A DNA stretch of 64,000 bases from Megalobrama amblycephala (Eukaryota > Chordata > Actinopteri > Cypriniformes > Xenocyprididae). Shown here in pieces: positions 11,035 to 22,709 of the stretch; position 1 is the stretch's first letter, and each line of letters starts with the position of its first letter. A model generated the notes under the pieces. The model was not told where the DNA came from, searched no databases, and saw only the letters and a program-made list of their open reading frames with translations. The DNA lies in assembly GCF_018812025.1 (NCBI RefSeq), contig NC_063049.1, positions 32,939,447 through 33,003,446 on the forward strand, in the 5' to 3' direction. Position numbers and translations under genes: made by a program.

Positions 11035-11041
11035 TATAAAA
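11035..11041 (+). promoter_or_regulatory. TATA box of gene C
   Basis: TATAAAA, 60 bp upstream of the ATG at 11095. It is followed by GGCAGCAGTCAGACAGACAG, similar in layout to the leaders of genes F-L but not the same sequence. Confidence 0.75.
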
Positions 11042-11094
11042 GGCAGCAGTCAGACAGACAGCAACTGGACAGAATCCCACGAAGAACAGCAAAC

Positions 11095-12628
11095 ATGGGC
11101 AAGGTATGTATTGGGTATAGCTGTCAAAAACAGCAAAAACCTCTATAATATAATTAAATTCAAAGATTGTTTTTTATGTGGAAATTTGTCAAATTCATAA
11201 ATATGTTTATGAAAACAAAACAGTTACTTCAACTGTTAAAGTTTACAGAGAGTCCATCAACTTTTATTTAAATATTCACACTTTTCTTGGTAGATTATCT
11301 TCTACGAGGACAGGAACTTCCAGGGCCGCTCCTATGAATGCAGCAGTGACTGCTCTGACATGTCTACCTACCTCAGCCGCTGCAACTCATGCAGAGTGGA
11401 GAGCGGCTGCTTTGTGGTCTATGACCGTCCTAACTTCATGGGAAACCAGTTCTTTATGAGAAGGGGCGAGTATGCTGATTACATGCGCATGGGAATGAGT
11501 GATGGCATCAGGTCCTGTCGTATGGTTCCTCAGGTAACAAAAAAAATAAATAAAATAAAACAATAATGATAATATTCATCCTTGCTGAAAAATCCAGCAT
11601 GAATTCTAAGTTAATTCAGTTAATTCTCAAGCGAAACTGTGCTGGTGTAGCTGGTCAATCAGCACTTCCGCTTCCCAGCATCCAGCAAACCAGTAAGGGC
11701 AAGCTCACACTACAGGACTGTAAGGCTAGCTAAATTGCTGTGGTGCTCACACTACACAACAAGGTTTCTTGTCATCTGTCAATGGTGACGAGGCACACAA
11801 ACTACAAGACATTTGGTCAAGAGGTCGTCCCGACCAACAGCGGAAAAAACGTTTTCTCGCATAATTTAATTTAATTAATTCACTCAAGTGATTGAGATTT
11901 TTCCGTTTTTTCCGTCTGCACTGTGATTGGCTGGATTAGTTCCAACTTTTTGTTACATCGCACACACTACAATATCACATGCCGATAATATCAAACAGGT
12001 TGGAAAATATCGCAGCGTCTGTGACTGCTCAAGAAAGGCTCAGATCATCTCACTAACCTGCTCATACTTAACGAGTATCGGCGAGCAAAACAGGACAATG
12101 ATTTGGCCAAGATCTGGAGGTTTTGTCACAGACCTTGGAAATCTGTCTGCGAAAGCAAAATCCAGCGAAAAGTCATGTAGTTTGAGCTTGCCTTAACCAG
12201 CATTCCAGCTGGTACCAAAATGCAAACATACTTTATTCTGGTGACCAGCAATGCTGGATTATTTTAGCATTGATTAAGTTATATGATTCAGAGCATTTGA
12301 ATCAGATTATGCTGAATCAGATTGAATTAATACATTTCTTTTCAACTTACAGTACAGGGGACCCTACAGAATGAGGATCTATGAGAGGGAGAACTTCGGA
12401 GGTCAGATGTACGAGCTGACAGATGACTGCGATTCCTTCATGGACCGTTACCGCATGTCCGACTGCCAGTCCTGTCACGTGATGGACGGCCACTGGCTTA
12501 TGTATGAGCAGCCCCACTTCAGAGGCAGGATGATATACTTTAGGCCCGGAGAGTACAGGAGCTTCCGGGATATGGGATACAGCAACGCCAGATTCAGCTC
12601 TGTTAGAAGAATCATGGACTTGTGTTAA
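11095..12628 (+). CDS. Gamma-crystallin M-type, gene C
   Basis: Lens structural protein of about 174 residues. Exon 1 is 11095-11103 (M-G-K), exon 2 is 11294-11533 and exon 3 is 12353-12628 (stop TAA). Donors are GTATGT and GTAACA; acceptors are TAG and CAG. Exon 2 codes keys 1-2: [11 protein letters not shown], then [13 protein letters not shown], then R-R-G-E-Y-A-D-Y. At 80 residues it is one codon shorter than in E-L. Exon 3 codes keys 3-4 with [19 protein letters not shown] and F-R-P-G-E-Y, ending I-M-D-L-C. It is rich in Met and Cys like the crygm2d group but is one of the diverged members. Intron 2 (819 bp) is enlarged by nested MITEs. AATAAA lies at 12665-12670. The paralogue number cannot be fixed. 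Confidence 0.93.
11588..12258. mobile_element. Outer MITE in intron 2 of gene C
   Basis: The segment begins with AATCCAGCATGAATT and ends with GCAATGCTGGATTATTT, an inverted repeat centred on ATCCAGCAT. It contains several CCAGC/GCTGG motifs typical of a fish MITE. It is split by the element at 11694-12196. Confidence 0.5.
11694..12196. mobile_element. Inner inverted-repeat element in intron 2 of gene C
   Basis: The terminal inverted repeats are TAAGGGCAAGCTCACACTAC at the left and, on the other strand, TTAAGGCAAGCTCAAACTAC at the right. They are flanked by short direct repeats of ACCAG. No transposase frame was seen. It accounts for most of the intron length. Confidence 0.65.
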
Positions 12629-12670
12629 ATTCACAGTCTACAAACATAAATCATAAGTATAAACAATAAA

Positions 12671-14250
12671 ATTCTCACCAAGCATTTATGTTGTTGTCTG
12701 TTGTTTTTGCCTATTTTCACCATTTAAATTACCAGTAGTGTCATTATCCAACCAGTATGGAAAATAAACATCAAATGAATTTCAAAGCATCAACTAAGTT
12801 TATAATATCAATGTTCAAATGAAGACATATCATCAATATCATAAACATTTAAACAAAAAGTTTTTTAGCAAACAATTTTCTGTTGTGAATCAATCATTAT
12901 ACATGAAAACATAATTATAAAGATTTATACATTAAACACAATAATTCTAGATAGATGCCATGATGACAGCTTAAAGTTATTTCATAACTACCACTGTAAC
13001 ATTAGCCATTCTGATTGTGTTCCATTACCAAAATGATCATGGGTGTCAGAGCCATAGCCTTGTGGACAGCACTCCGACATATCACAGAGTTGTGCCTCAG
13101 GCGGCACGAGTTTGAGTTTTGGAGTGAGTTTTTTTTTCCTGATTCAGTTCCTCTCTCTCCACTCATCCTACTGCCCAGTCCAATAAAGGTAAGAAGCATC
13201 ACTAGACAGGTAATGAACTTAATCTTGCTAACATTTATCATTTATTTACTGCAAATTTTGCACGCATATGTAACAAGCAAAGTATTTATCATAATGTATT
13301 TTAACATTTAAAAAATAATGTCAGAATGATATCAGTTCTGCTGTTGTTCATAAATACCAGTAGTGTTGTTGAACAATAAGGACGCTGTCATGTCGCTGGA
13401 AATAGAGTCATCAGTTTACCAATTTGTAGTGATCCTTACTGTCCTTACCAGTGCCTGAATTTGTGTACATGATATACTGATTCATGACATGCAGTAGGAA
13501 GCTAGGGAGCTGGTTGAGATGCACCCAGTGTCTGGTCTTAATGTTGATTTTGTTATGTTTGCTTGTGAAGGACTTATCCATTTCTTCCTATGTTTTCTTG
13601 TGTTAAAACGCTTAATTGATCCTGTGATTTTTTTCCTGTCTTCATTTCCAAGGAAGATACATGACTCTGTTTTGCTGTGAATTCATTTGATATTTAACCA
13701 TTTACCCAAGCTCTCTTACCTGTATACTCACCTTGTTATAGTCACCTCATGCAAAAAAACTGCCGCAACTGGGTTCAATCTCATCCTCTGCCTTTGTAAC
13801 AATCAATAAAACAAAATTATTAAGATTAAATTATGCTTGAACTTAAGGATCTATGTGGTCCCTGATTCATAATTGAGTTCTGTCTTTAGTTTCCAGTCTT
13901 AAATAAAGGGTTTGAACAAACACAAAATAATCCATTATGGCACTAGTAATTTTTGAGTTTTCAGTGTCTACAAAAGGTAGAACTCACATGGCCTTACAAT
14001 GTCAGTTTGACAAAATCAAACAAGTAAAATAAAAAAAAAATAAAAAAGAAGTGGGAAGGGTAACATTAAACCACTCTTTGGCAATTTATCTTTGACCGAG
14101 ATCTGTCCACGTACTGTACAACCAAGAAAAGCCACAGATGACACAGGTACAAGAGCAAACAGTTCTGGTAACTACTTGTAGACTGGTTTAGAAAAAAAAG
14201 GATTGCTGAGTAAGAAGTTCAAACAATGGTCTATAGTTTTTTAGCAATCA
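12671..14250. other. Spacer between genes C and D
   Basis: No gene or clear transposon was recognised. A short GC-richer patch near 13050-13190 shows no convincing coding signature. Confidence 0.4.
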
Positions 14251-14257
14251 AGTTGAG

Positions 14258-14264
14258 TATAAAA
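14258..14264 (+). promoter_or_regulatory. TATA box of gene D
   Basis: TATAAAA, 51 bp upstream of the ATG at 14309. Confidence 0.7.
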
Positions 14265-14308
14265 GCAACACAGTAAAACACTGGCACCATTGAAACAAAT
14301 GCAAAATC

Positions 14309-15165
14309 ATGGGAAAGGTAAGAGCTTTCTATGTTTAAGAAGACAAATGTTATTGATTGTTTTGAATTGGATTAATGCTATGACCAAAGGTCAGATCCAA
14401 AATAAGATCTACATTGATTTTACAATGTCAGCTGTTAATGGGTGAATACAAGGACATTGTATTTTCAAATGGATTTACAAGCACAGTAAAGAACAAAGAA
14501 TAACTTTCTATTGTAAGCATGCTTTTTGTTGCTATGCTTTCCAGATCATATTCTATGAGGACAGAAACTTCCGTGGCCGTAACCATGAGAGCAGTGGTGA
14601 CTGCCCTGACGTGACCTCATACCTGAGCAGCTGCAGCTCCTGTAGAGTGGAAAGCGGCTGCTTCATGGTCTATGAACACTCCGACTTTATGGGTCACCAA
14701 ATTTTGGTGAGAAGAGGAGATTATCCTGATAACCAGCGGCTCATGGGTATGAGCATGAGCGACTGCATCAGATCTTGCAGAATGATCCCTATGGTAATTC
14801 TAGACAGTGATTTTTTTTTTTTTAAGTAAATTGATGTTAATAATTGAATAACTAAATAATAAAACATAATAATAATTTTGTCATTCCAGCATAAAGGAAC
14901 GTTTAGAATGAGAATCTTTGAAAGGGAGAACTTTGTCGGACAAAAGTATGAGCTGATGGATGACTGCGAGTCAATCCAGGAACGCTTTCACATGTCTGAC
15001 TGCCAGTCCTGCAATGTCACACATGGCCACTGGCTGCTGTATGAACGGCCTGATTTTGAAGGCAGAATGATATACATCAGGCCAGGGGAGTACAGCAGCT
15101 TTAATAATATGGGTCTAGGCACAGTGAAAATTGGTTCCATCAGACGCATCATGGAGTCCTGTTAA
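14309..15165 (+). CDS. Divergent gamma-crystallin M-type, gene D
   Basis: About 177 residues. Exon 1 is 14309-14317 (M-G-K), exon 2 is 14545-14793 and exon 3 is 14890-15165 (stop TAA). The ATG at 14299 is in another frame; the M-G-K start fits the family. Key 1 is [16 protein letters not shown]. The usual Tyr-Glu-Cys at that place in its neighbours is His-Glu-Ser here. Exon 2 is two codons longer than in genes E-L ([10 protein letters not shown]). The C-terminal domain has E-L-M-D-D-C-E, then [13 protein letters not shown], and ends I-M-E-S-C. The methionine content is lower than in E-L. Frames and splice signals are intact, so it is probably functional. No clear polyadenylation signal is close by. 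Confidence 0.9.
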
Positions 15166-15669
15166 AGGAAATAACACTTGCTTCAGGTGATGAAAGACAA
15201 CAAATGATTTCCATATAGTTTCCCAACATGAAATGCTGTGACACTAATGTGCCTAGGATTTATAAGTTAAGATATCTCTGGATTACAGTCAGGACACTTT
15301 CCAAAGGGGGAAATTTCCAAAGGGGAAATTTAAACTGCGTTGCATAGATAAGATATCTCCGGAAGGGGATTAGGGCTGTGTGGCGCAGTTTGAGGTGTCT
15401 TGGCAAAAGGGGAGATTGAAACTTTGTTTATCAGTTTGAAGTGCCTTAACAGGTAGCAGTCCTGTCGTGTGAGGAAGATCCATTTAGATCTGCTCTGATG
15501 GATAGATCCATTTAGATCCACTCTGACGGACAACAACAACAATAACAAAAAAAACAAAACAAAACAAAAAAAAACTCCCTAAGACTTCCTAGCTCATCCA
15601 TCCAGATAGCAAAATTCTGTTTTTACTGTTATTTCTATTCCTTATGTTCTATTTTTATTCTTCTTCTTT

Positions 15670-15740
15670 ATGTTAAGCACTTTGAATTACCATTGTGTAT
15701 GAAATGTGCTATACAAATAAAATTGCCTTGCCTTGCCTTA
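15670..15740 (+). repeat. L2-type LINE/SINE 3' tail
   Basis: The motif AAGCACTTTGAATTACCATT, then GTGCTATACAAATAAA, is followed by short TTGCC repeats. The same tail type occurs at 17590-17665 and 62855-62910. Such tails with a terminal short tandem repeat are typical of L2-clade retroposons; the clade name is by recollection. Confidence 0.55.
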
Positions 15741-17589
15741 TAATGTCAAAACTCACTTACTTCATGTTATGTTTTTGCACAGAATGTATGATAAAACCAG
15801 CATTTGTTGGTGGAAGTTGCACTTTCAAATGTTGATTTACATGCATCTAAATCATTAAAGTAACATCTCATTTTGTTAATTATCTAATATGTGATGGAAA
15901 GGTTCATTGCTTTTGCAGAATGTACATTTTCCTACATTTACACACTGTACCAAGACTCACCAAACAGCAATGACTATCAGATACTGAATGAGCACTACCT
16001 ACAGACTTCTCTGCCAGGACATAGTAAAATAAATATATATATAAATATATATATATATAAATAAATCAAAAGATTTTTTTTTTCTTAAAGATGATAAAGA
16101 GACTTTAAATCGGTCTAATGTAAAAAGTCTTAAAATAAGCATAAATAAAAACACATTCTCTATTTTCAATAATGAATCTGATATGTACAGTGTATGGCAA
16201 TGTACACACTGCAGCTAAAGTCAGCTGTCAATTCACCTTTTAGTGCCTAATCCATAGACTGTAAAGGCCTAATCCTGTTCTTTATCCACAAGTTTCCTAT
16301 GACCCATGAGGCCTTGCGTCAAAAGTGGGAGTGTCTTCCGGTTCGAAGTAAACAAGCTGGACGTGACACTCATTCATTCAACTGTTGACAGTCATTCAAG
16401 ATTTAGCGATCTAAACGGGAGAACGTTTGGCCTTTACTTAAAGACTTAAGATTCCAGGATCAATATTTGAACAATGTTTTACAATAAAAAAATGTTACAG
16501 TAACAGTAAATTCTGTCAGGAGTTCACATCAATCATGCTGAATCTAACTGATATTTATACTGTCATAAAAAGAGAACACATACCTACTCAGTTGTACCTG
16601 CTTCCATTTATTTACGATCACAAGAATGCACAAAGCAACTCTATTAAGGCTTTTAAATCCAACGGCTTACACATTTAGAAATATGGCTTAGTGTGTTCCT
16701 GCCTTTACAGTAGCCTTTGAAGCAGCCTTACAAACATAAAAAAAAACCACAATGCCTCATAGACAGTGGTTTAGTTAAAACTGCAGAACATAACAAATCT
16801 GTTGTCGCTGTAATATTACTTTGTTCCAAATGTTAAACATGCAAGATGGCAGAACATTTCTATGGTTACCAGTGTGTCAATCATCGCAGTTTCAGGAGTT
16901 GTGTTCAGTACACACACAGAACAATACATTTTGGGATTCACTCCCATATTTAAATGCAGTTGTCATTCCTGAAACTTTACAGTGCAGTGATTTTGATGGG
17001 CAGTGACAAGAATTGTGCACACAGAGCCCCACCACCCTAACAAATTCCAAATATATGGTTCCTAAGTTGAAAAAAATCACAATACATCATGACATACAAT
17101 GATACTGACACACACACCTGCTTGAGGGAGTCAAAGAAGAAATTGATGTAATTTAATGACTAACTTATCCTAACTAATACACTCAGCAAAAAAATACATT
17201 AACATCTCACAACAACTAATAACTAATAGAAAATAATTAGAGATTACGCTAGCTCCAGTTTGGATCCTGCCTCTTATTAAGATTTCAGATAACCCAACAC
17301 CAGTGAAGATATGACGCCAACCCCTGAAAGGACTTAAGATGACGCCAACTCTGAATCAACATACACAATGCACAGTGCTTGGTCTAAGACGCAATCATTA
17401 TGATCACAACTTGTAATAATCGCTTTAATGCGTTCATTGTTTCTACCTAAAATGTATACATGTTGTTAGCTAACTGCATGATTTGTATTATCTTAGAACT
17501 GTACATTTCTATCATATGGACATTATTTTGACACAAACACCTCTGATAACATTTAAAATTTCACTCTACACTGAAATGTAGAAACATGC
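15741..17589. other. Spacer downstream of gene D
   Basis: AT-rich DNA with a short (TA)n patch near 16030-16060. No gene was recognised. Confidence 0.4.
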
Positions 17590-17665
17590 ATTTTCTGGAA
17601 AGCTGCTTTGAAATAATATGTACTGTGAAAAGTGCTATACAAATAAAAGTTATTTGAATTTAATA
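17590..17665 (+). repeat. L2-type LINE/SINE 3' tail, second copy
   Basis: The stretch GCTGCTTTGAAATAATATGT is followed by AAGTGCTATACAAATAAA, matching the tail at 15670-15740 in layout. The body upstream (about 17220-17590) was not identified. Confidence 0.5.
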
Positions 17666-17845
17666 ATGTATGATAAATGTGCAGCGCTGGTCTCTTCCTT
17701 AGTTTGCTTGTTCACTCTGTTGTTACAGACACAACAGGCTCAAAAATCAGCAGAAAAGGAACAAAACACTACCAACACATTTCTGCAGATCGACCATAGA
17801 CTGGAATGTAAAATCAATGTCAACACAATGGAATGAAGGAAAACT

Positions 17846-18455
17846 CGTAACGCAGGTTCATTAGCTGCCAGATGAGTGCGATTGGGGTGCAAGCAAGAAA
17901 TGGAAACCCTGGAGTGGATATTGATCAGCTCGTTAAAGACCACTCATGCTGCAGAATTCTGGATCTGTTGCAGAGGTTTGACAGTGCATGCTGAAAGGTC
18001 TGTCAAGAGAGCATTACAGTAGTCCACAACTCCAAGGTTCCTGGCTGTCCTGGATGGAGATATGGTTGATGAACCTGAGACCACGAGTTCTGTCTACACA
18101 AGGTTGAGTTGAAGGTGGTGGTCCGTCAGGCAGGCTGAGATGAAAGTTTCTGAGTTATCAGCGTAGTAGTGATAGGAAAAACCATGTTTCTGAATGACAG
18201 ACCCTAGTAATGGCATGTAGATATCAAGAAGAGAAGTGGTCCAAGCACTGAGCCCAGAGGCACCCCCATAGCTAGATGTTGTGACTTAGACACCTCATTC
18301 CTCCACGACACCCTAAAGGACCTACCTGAGAGGTAAGACTTGAACCATTGGAGTGCGGTTCCTCAGGTGCCCTTCGGCATGAGGGTTGACAGGAGGATCT
18401 GGGGGTTAACTGTGTCAAAAGCAGCAGACAGATCCAGCAAGATGAGTACTGAGGA
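17846..18455 (-). mobile_element. LINE reverse-transcriptase remnant (L2-like)
   Basis: Read on the minus strand, 18455 down to 17846 codes pieces of a non-LTR reverse transcriptase: L-D-L-S-A-A-F-D-T-V-N near 18405-18440, G-V-P-L-G-S-V-L-G-P near 18230-18270, and a Y-A-D-N catalytic-box remnant (normally Y-A-D-D) near 18155-18170. In-frame stops near 18360 and 18100 and the damaged catalytic box show that it is dead. The domain order and motifs fit the L2/CR1 group. Confidence 0.75.
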
Positions 18456-18680
18456 ATTTGGAAGCTTTCCTTTTTACTCCCTGTATATCAGTAATAGCAA
18501 TGTATTATAGGGAATACTTTCTCAAACTATTCAGACTGCAGGTGATACCACAGTTATCAGCATCATCACGTATATATAGACCTTGTTGCAGAGGCAGTAC
18601 TTAGAGGGACCCGCTGGAGCACACTGGGATAAGGTGCTTTGCTCAAGCACACAATGGTGATAGAAAAAATCCTCACTAAT

Positions 18681-19190
18681 TGACTCTTCACCAGGAGTTT
18701 GATTGACAGGCAATCTAACCAATCATAACACCGAATCCGCTATTTTGTCCGACAAAATAGTCAGGGGAGTTAGCAGATTAACGTAGGTGGACCTGAACTT
18801 GAAAAATGGTGTGTACTGACATCTTTCTGCGATTGAAACAACATTCCTTATGATGTTCATTCATGTTTATTTGATGCTATAAATGAACTAGTAGGAAGAG
18901 ATGATCGGTTCACGAGCCGCTTGAACTGAGGCACCACAGCGATCTGTCACGACACATTAAAGAGCCACAAAAGGGTAGTTTAAATTCATTTAAAAATGAC
19001 AAAAATTCAAATTTGAGACTTTGATTCATACCAAAAGTAACCTGCTCTGTCTTGTCTGTCGACGCGTTGTCAGTGTCCTCTTTGCTCCACGATGTATTTT
19101 TCACTGCGTGAGAACATGATGTGTGGCTTGTCGGATGTAGCAACAGTAACTAAAGGGGGCGGGTCTATGCGAACGGTCAATTAGGAGGAT
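18681..19190. mobile_element. Fragment homologous to the interior of the hAT-like element at 58386
   Basis: The segment from CAGGAGTTTGATTGACAGGC through GAGATGATCGGTTCACGAGC to the GTCACGACACATTAAAGAGC block closely matches 58950-59410 inside the complete element. The terminal repeats are not visible here, so this is a partial copy. Confidence 0.65.
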
Positions 19191-19786
19191 CAAACCAGCA
19201 AATCCAATAGTCCAACAGTCCTGAGCTTTAAACACTACAAAATAGGTGAAAATAAATATTTTTGTTTACTTATTATAGGCCCCGATATACTCATGGTAAA
19301 GTTATTTTTTTGTTCTTCACATAGGGGTAAAAAAAAGTCTGAAATAATTTTGCAGCAGTATACTGTTGGAGGGGAGTGATTAATGACATTCTACCCAAGC
19401 CGTCAAACTGATGTCATCAGATAGGGAATGCCATTCCAGAGCGGAAGTGTATTTTAAAATTTTGATTAAAGATTACCATAGCAAACAATTTATTTTTTTC
19501 TGTGTATTAACTTTCACGGGCTAATTGTTCACCACAAGACTAATAATGCGCACTAACAAAGGAAATGGTGTCAATTTTTATTTCATGATGACTTTGAAGC
19601 TTCTGGAAGTTCTAGCACATTTTAATGTTATACTAAATGTTATGTTTACTATAATTATTACTATATATAATATATTATAATGTGAGAATTGGTCATTAGA
19701 AAATAACAGAAAGTTATACAACTAATATAACTACTAGTTTGGGAGAATGTTATACCAGAACCTCACATAGCACAGAGATTTTAGTG

Positions 19787-20021
19787 CAGTGGATCTCAAC
19801 CTTAGACTTCAAGGCCTCCTCCCACAATCACAACAATATTTGACGGCCCTCCTCACCTCCTCCTCAGCTTTGCGTAACTAGTGGGATGTATATTTGTTAT
19901 AAAAATAACCAAATAATAAGACATATCTTGATCTTTTTGTTTGTTTCATGGTTGTTTCAAAATTAAGTCATCTTGAGGCCCCTTTGAAGTTTGTTGAGGG
20001 CCCCCTGATTGAGAACCACTG
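19787..20021. mobile_element. 235-bp hAT-type MITE
   Basis: The ends are CAGTGGATCTCAACCTTAGA at the left and, on the other strand, CAGTGGTTCTCAATCAGGGG at the right. The flanking 8-bp sequences TTTTAGTG and TTTTAGCA agree at six of eight bases. Size, ends and target length fit a non-autonomous hAT element. Confidence 0.75.
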
Positions 20022-20091
20022 TTTTAGCAGAAATGTATGCAGTCTAAGTTCATAGAGTGCAAACTCAAAATGGAAAAATCCAGTGAGATAA

Positions 20092-20092
<1 letters not shown>

Positions 20093-20179
<87 letters not shown>
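20093..20179. repeat. Compound (CA)n(TA)n microsatellite
   Basis: CA repeats pass directly into about 68 bp of TA repeats. Confidence 0.95.
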
Positions 20180-20187
<8 letters not shown>

Positions 20188-20446
20188 CAAGCTCATATTC
20201 ATAACATATATCTTGATTTACCATTGAAAAATATTTTGTAAAAATGCTATTTTTACTATGAAGTAATTCACATGTACAGTAATTTTTTTCTATTCGTTGC
20301 ACAATGTAAAATGCAAACCGCGTTGCAAACTCACAGCTGTACTCATGCTGACAAATATCTCGGTGGATCTCACTTTGCATGGTGAGCCTCTATGTATTTT
20401 TGCTGGGTCAGGAGCTTACCCACAATGCCAGGCACATATTCTTTGG

Positions 20447-20453
20447 TATAAAA
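20447..20453 (+). promoter_or_regulatory. TATA box of gene E
   Basis: TATAAAA, 84 bp upstream of the ATG at 20531. The surrounding promoter is not the shared block of genes F-L. Confidence 0.7.
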
Positions 20454-20530
20454 GTGAGCACTTCAAACAGACTGTCAGTGTAGGTGGCACAACAACTCAG
20501 TCCTGAGGAGCAACTAGCACAACTGGAACC

Positions 20531-20579
20531 ATGGGCAGAGTAAGTTATGCAAACTAAAGTTAAAACGACTCACAGACTG

Positions 20580-20612
<33 letters not shown>

Positions 20613-20720
20613 ATACACAAAAAACTGTAACTGTGAGATACTTATGTAATGTAATATGAGATACATTATGTAATGCATAAAGTTATCTAATCAAATTACA
20701 TAAGAGGCATAAATGCAGCA

Positions 20721-20761
<41 letters not shown>

Positions 20762-21473
20762 TATTTAAATAAGTTTAAAATACTGAAAGACAAACTGTTT
20801 TTTCAGGTCATCTTCTACGAGGACAGGAACTTCCAGGGTCGCTCTTATGAGTGTACTGGAGACTGTGCTGACATGTCCCCCTTCATGAGCCGCTGTCACT
20901 CTTGCAGAGTGGAGAGCGGGTGCTTCATGATGTATGATCGTCCCAACTACATGGGAAATCAGTATTTCTTCAGGAGGGGCGAGTACGCTGATTACATGTC
21001 TATGTTTGGAATGAATGAATGCATCAGGTCCTGCCGTATGATCCCCATGGTGAGCTCCATGAACATCTGGATATATTTGATAGATGTTTTCATAACTTTA
21101 ATAGTATATGAGAGAGACAACACGTTCAAGCCTATTTACATTTGATTTCAGAAGTTCTGCCTGTAAAACTTAAATATAATTGACTTCTCTTCCACTACAG
21201 CACAGGGGATCCTACAGAATGAGGATCTACGAGAGGGAGAACTTCATGGGTCAGATGTACGAGATGATGGATGACTGTGACAGCATCATGGACCGTTACC
21301 ACATGTCTCACTGCCAGTCCTGTCACGTGATGGACGGCCACTGGCTCATGTATGAGCAGCCCCACTACAGAGGCAGGATGTGGTACTTCAGGCCTGGAGA
21401 GTACAGGAGCTTCAGCAATATGGGTGGCATGAGATTCATGAGCATGAGGCGTATCATGGATTCCTGTTACTAG
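20531..21473 (+). CDS. crygm2d: Gamma-crystallin M2-type, gene E
   Basis: About 174 residues, of which about 26 are Met by my count. Exon 1 is 20531-20539 (M-G-R), exon 2 is 20807-21049 and exon 3 is 21201-21473 (stop TAG). Exon 1 ends in Arg where most neighbours have Lys. Exon 2 has [11 protein letters not shown], then [20 protein letters not shown]. It lacks the Trp that F-L carry after S-G-C. Exon 3 is almost the same as in F-L but ends M-D-S-C-Y rather than M-D-S-W-Y. Intron 1 holds a 30-bp poly(A) run (20581-20610) and a (TA)n tract (20728-20759). AATAAA lies at 21488-21493. E looks like the outgroup to the F-L array. The gene symbol denotes the family, not a numbered paralogue. Confidence 0.93.
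20728..20759. repeat. (TA)n microsatellite in intron 1 of gene E
   Basis: A TA run of about 32 bp, about 50 bp upstream of the exon 2 acceptor. Confidence 0.9.
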
Positions 21474-21493
21474 TGTTCAAATGTTTCAATAAA

Positions 21494-22709
21494 ATTTGCC
21501 TAAATTAATTCTTGTCCTGACTGAATATCTTAACTATTCAACAATTTTTTTTTTTTTTTTTTACTGAGGTAGCCCATATGGGGCAGAGGATAATTCAAGG
21601 ATGACAGGAAGTATAATCCAACCTCCCTGACCTGACAACAAAAATGAATTACTAAATTAGTTAATATAAAATATTATAAATAACATACTTTTTAGGAACA
21701 AAAAAAAAAAGGATAAAACAGGATTTTTATAGCTGATTGAACAACTATTATTTAACACTGAAACTTCAAGTTGAATGTGGAAGACTCAAAATAACATGCA
21801 GTTTTAAACACTTTAAAAACATTTTCTTAAAGAACATGGGAATTATTAATAATCTCTATTAATTCATTTTAATGCTCATTATCAATTTAATTTGTTTCAC
21901 CACTTACCACAAATAAATTATTTTTAGAAAAATGCAAATACAACAAATATACATTTTTCAATAAAATATTTTCTTTGATAAAATTATGTAAGGATATTTT
22001 AAATCAAACAATAATATGCAGTATACAGCATTTATTTGAAACTGAAACATTTACTCTTTGATCAATTTAATGCACCCTTGCTGAATAAAAATATTAAATA
22101 TTAATTAAAAAAAAAAAAAAAAAAAGGTGACACTGAAAACTGGAGTAATGATGCTGAAAATTCAGCTTTGCCATCACAGGAATAAATTAAATTTTTAAAA
22201 ATATATACAAATAGTAATCATTTCACAATATTAATGTTTTTATTGTATTTGTGATCCAATAAATGCAGACTTGGTGAGCATAAGAGACTTTTTCTCAAAA
22301 ACATAAAATATATATGTAATTATATATGTAATACAGTCCCCCCTCTGAAATAGTTACCTTATTTGTTGTACAGCCTGAAATCAAAACCGATTCCAAAAAA
22401 ACCTTTTCCAGCTTTAAAAACAATATCAAAGTAATGAAAGAAAAAGGCAAGTTCTGAAAATTACTTAGTTAGTTTTTCTCGATTGCTAAAACACTTTAAC
22501 TAGGCTTTTGAACTAAAATTTCAAAACCATAACGCCATTTATCAAAAAGCACACCCAATTCCATAAACTCTAAACACTACTCCCCTGTTTTGACACATGA
22601 GTCAGATTTGTTGAGCTGTCACTGCAGAACTCTACACACAAATCCCTTAATTTCTTATTGCGTACACCATGTGGTCATTTTGAAAGCACTAACATTCAAT
22701 ACTGTTCAC
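21494..22709. other. Spacer downstream of gene E
   Basis: AT-rich DNA with poly(T) at 21545-21562 and poly(A) at 22108-22126. The last 250 bp (from about 22460) may be the left end of the transposon whose transposase piece lies at 23770-24205. Confidence 0.4.

Noticed and set aside
11178..11459. Plus-strand frame overlapping exon 2 of gene C in another phase
   Set aside because: The spliced frame from 11294 codes the complete crystallin domain. This other frame starts in the intron and has no family match.
14299..14311. ATG at 14299 as the start of gene D
   Set aside because: It is out of frame with exon 2. The ATG at 14309 gives Met-Gly-Lys and a correct phase 0 junction.
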